Assembly (NCBI GenBank): GCA_945831575.1
Contig: CAMACX010000005.1
Span: forward strand, 53,666 to 117,665
Length of the DNA stretch: 64,000 nucleotides
Direction: 5' to 3'
Source of the DNA: an uncultured Mediterranea sp.
GTDB lineage: Bacteria > Bacteroidota > Bacteroidia > Bacteroidales > Bacteroidaceae
Part shown: piece by piece, positions 63,984 through 64,000 of the stretch
Layout: every line of letters begins with the position of its first letter
Position numbering within the stretch: position 1 is the first letter of the stretch
The notes under the pieces: model-generated
Databases searched by the model: none
Seen by the model: the letters and a program-made list of their open reading frames with translations, nothing else
Told to the model about the DNA's origin: nothing
Translations under genes and position numbers: made by a program

Positions 63984-64000
63984 CTGGTAAGAAAGCATTG

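Noticed and set aside
63932..64000. Extension of the helicase frame through the right edge (RGDWIRTSDHTPL)
   Set aside because: The outer part of this reading is the well-known translation of a tRNA T arm on the opposite strand, so it was not counted as protein beyond about 63958.

Overview
This window looks like chromosomal DNA of a Bacteroidales bacterium, most likely Bacteroidaceae. The signs are promoters of the Bacteroides type (TTTG, 19-20 bp, TAnnTTTG), few Shine-Dalgarno sites, families largely confined to the Bacteroidetes (DUF3276, DUF5606, a long NusB, an EF-G paralogue lacking the catalytic His, a fimbrillin-like lipoprotein), a pyrophosphate-dependent phosphofructokinase, and many secreted glycoside hydrolases. 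Species cannot be assigned from the sequence alone.

Layout. 0-24 kb is mostly core metabolism and information processing: thiD, an EF-G2-type factor, a cytidylate-kinase-like protein, a membrane-anchored GH25 lysozyme, pfp, clpB, the minus-strand operon nusB-yajC-ybbR-coaE followed by a DUF5606 gene with its own promoter, then DUF3276, rplY, pth, an S4 protein, an oxidoreductase, a CPA2 antiporter, a CCA-adding-like enzyme, a lipoprotein and an rRNA/tRNA 2'-O-methyltransferase. 23.5-30.4 kb is a metal efflux locus: a single-domain response regulator, a His-rich envelope protein, and a CusB/CusA/CusC-type RND pump whose adaptor has a long His-rich amino end. 30.4-33.3 kb is an AT-richer accessory stretch with no intact large gene: repeat arrays, a fragment of an AAA ATPase, and a frameshifted fimbrillin-like lipoprotein behind a small peptide gene. 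33.3-42 kb holds a PL1 pectate lyase divergent from an esterase, a proC/XRE-cupin/acyl-CoA ligase cluster, fba, an exonuclease/phosphatase-family protein and rpmE2. 42.2-46.8 kb is a LytS/LytTR two-component pair divergent from an outer-membrane beta-barrel gene, with a likely operator between them. 46.9-57.1 kb is a glycan-degradation cluster: two GH109-type proteins, a GH35 remnant, GH2 and GH3. 57.1-64 kb is a defence island: type III restriction-modification (res, mod), a nested MntA/HepT toxin-antitoxin pair, a DUF4391 gene and the end of a helicase, meeting a tRNA 3' fragment at the right edge.

The most unusual signals are non-coding. Three elements of 145-159 bp (near 10.5, 31.0 and 31.2 kb) share one architecture, a doubled heptamer mirrored at the other end, but each uses a different heptamer, as if the sequence changes while the pairing is kept. 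Next to two of the three loci, and again at 54.6 kb, are arrays of 21-22 bp units each built round a small palindrome. A family of paired GTTRCGG hairpins, a dispersed CACAGAT palindrome and 7-bp tandem repeats in several gene leaders complete the repeat landscape. I could not run searches; homology calls rest on motifs and family knowledge.
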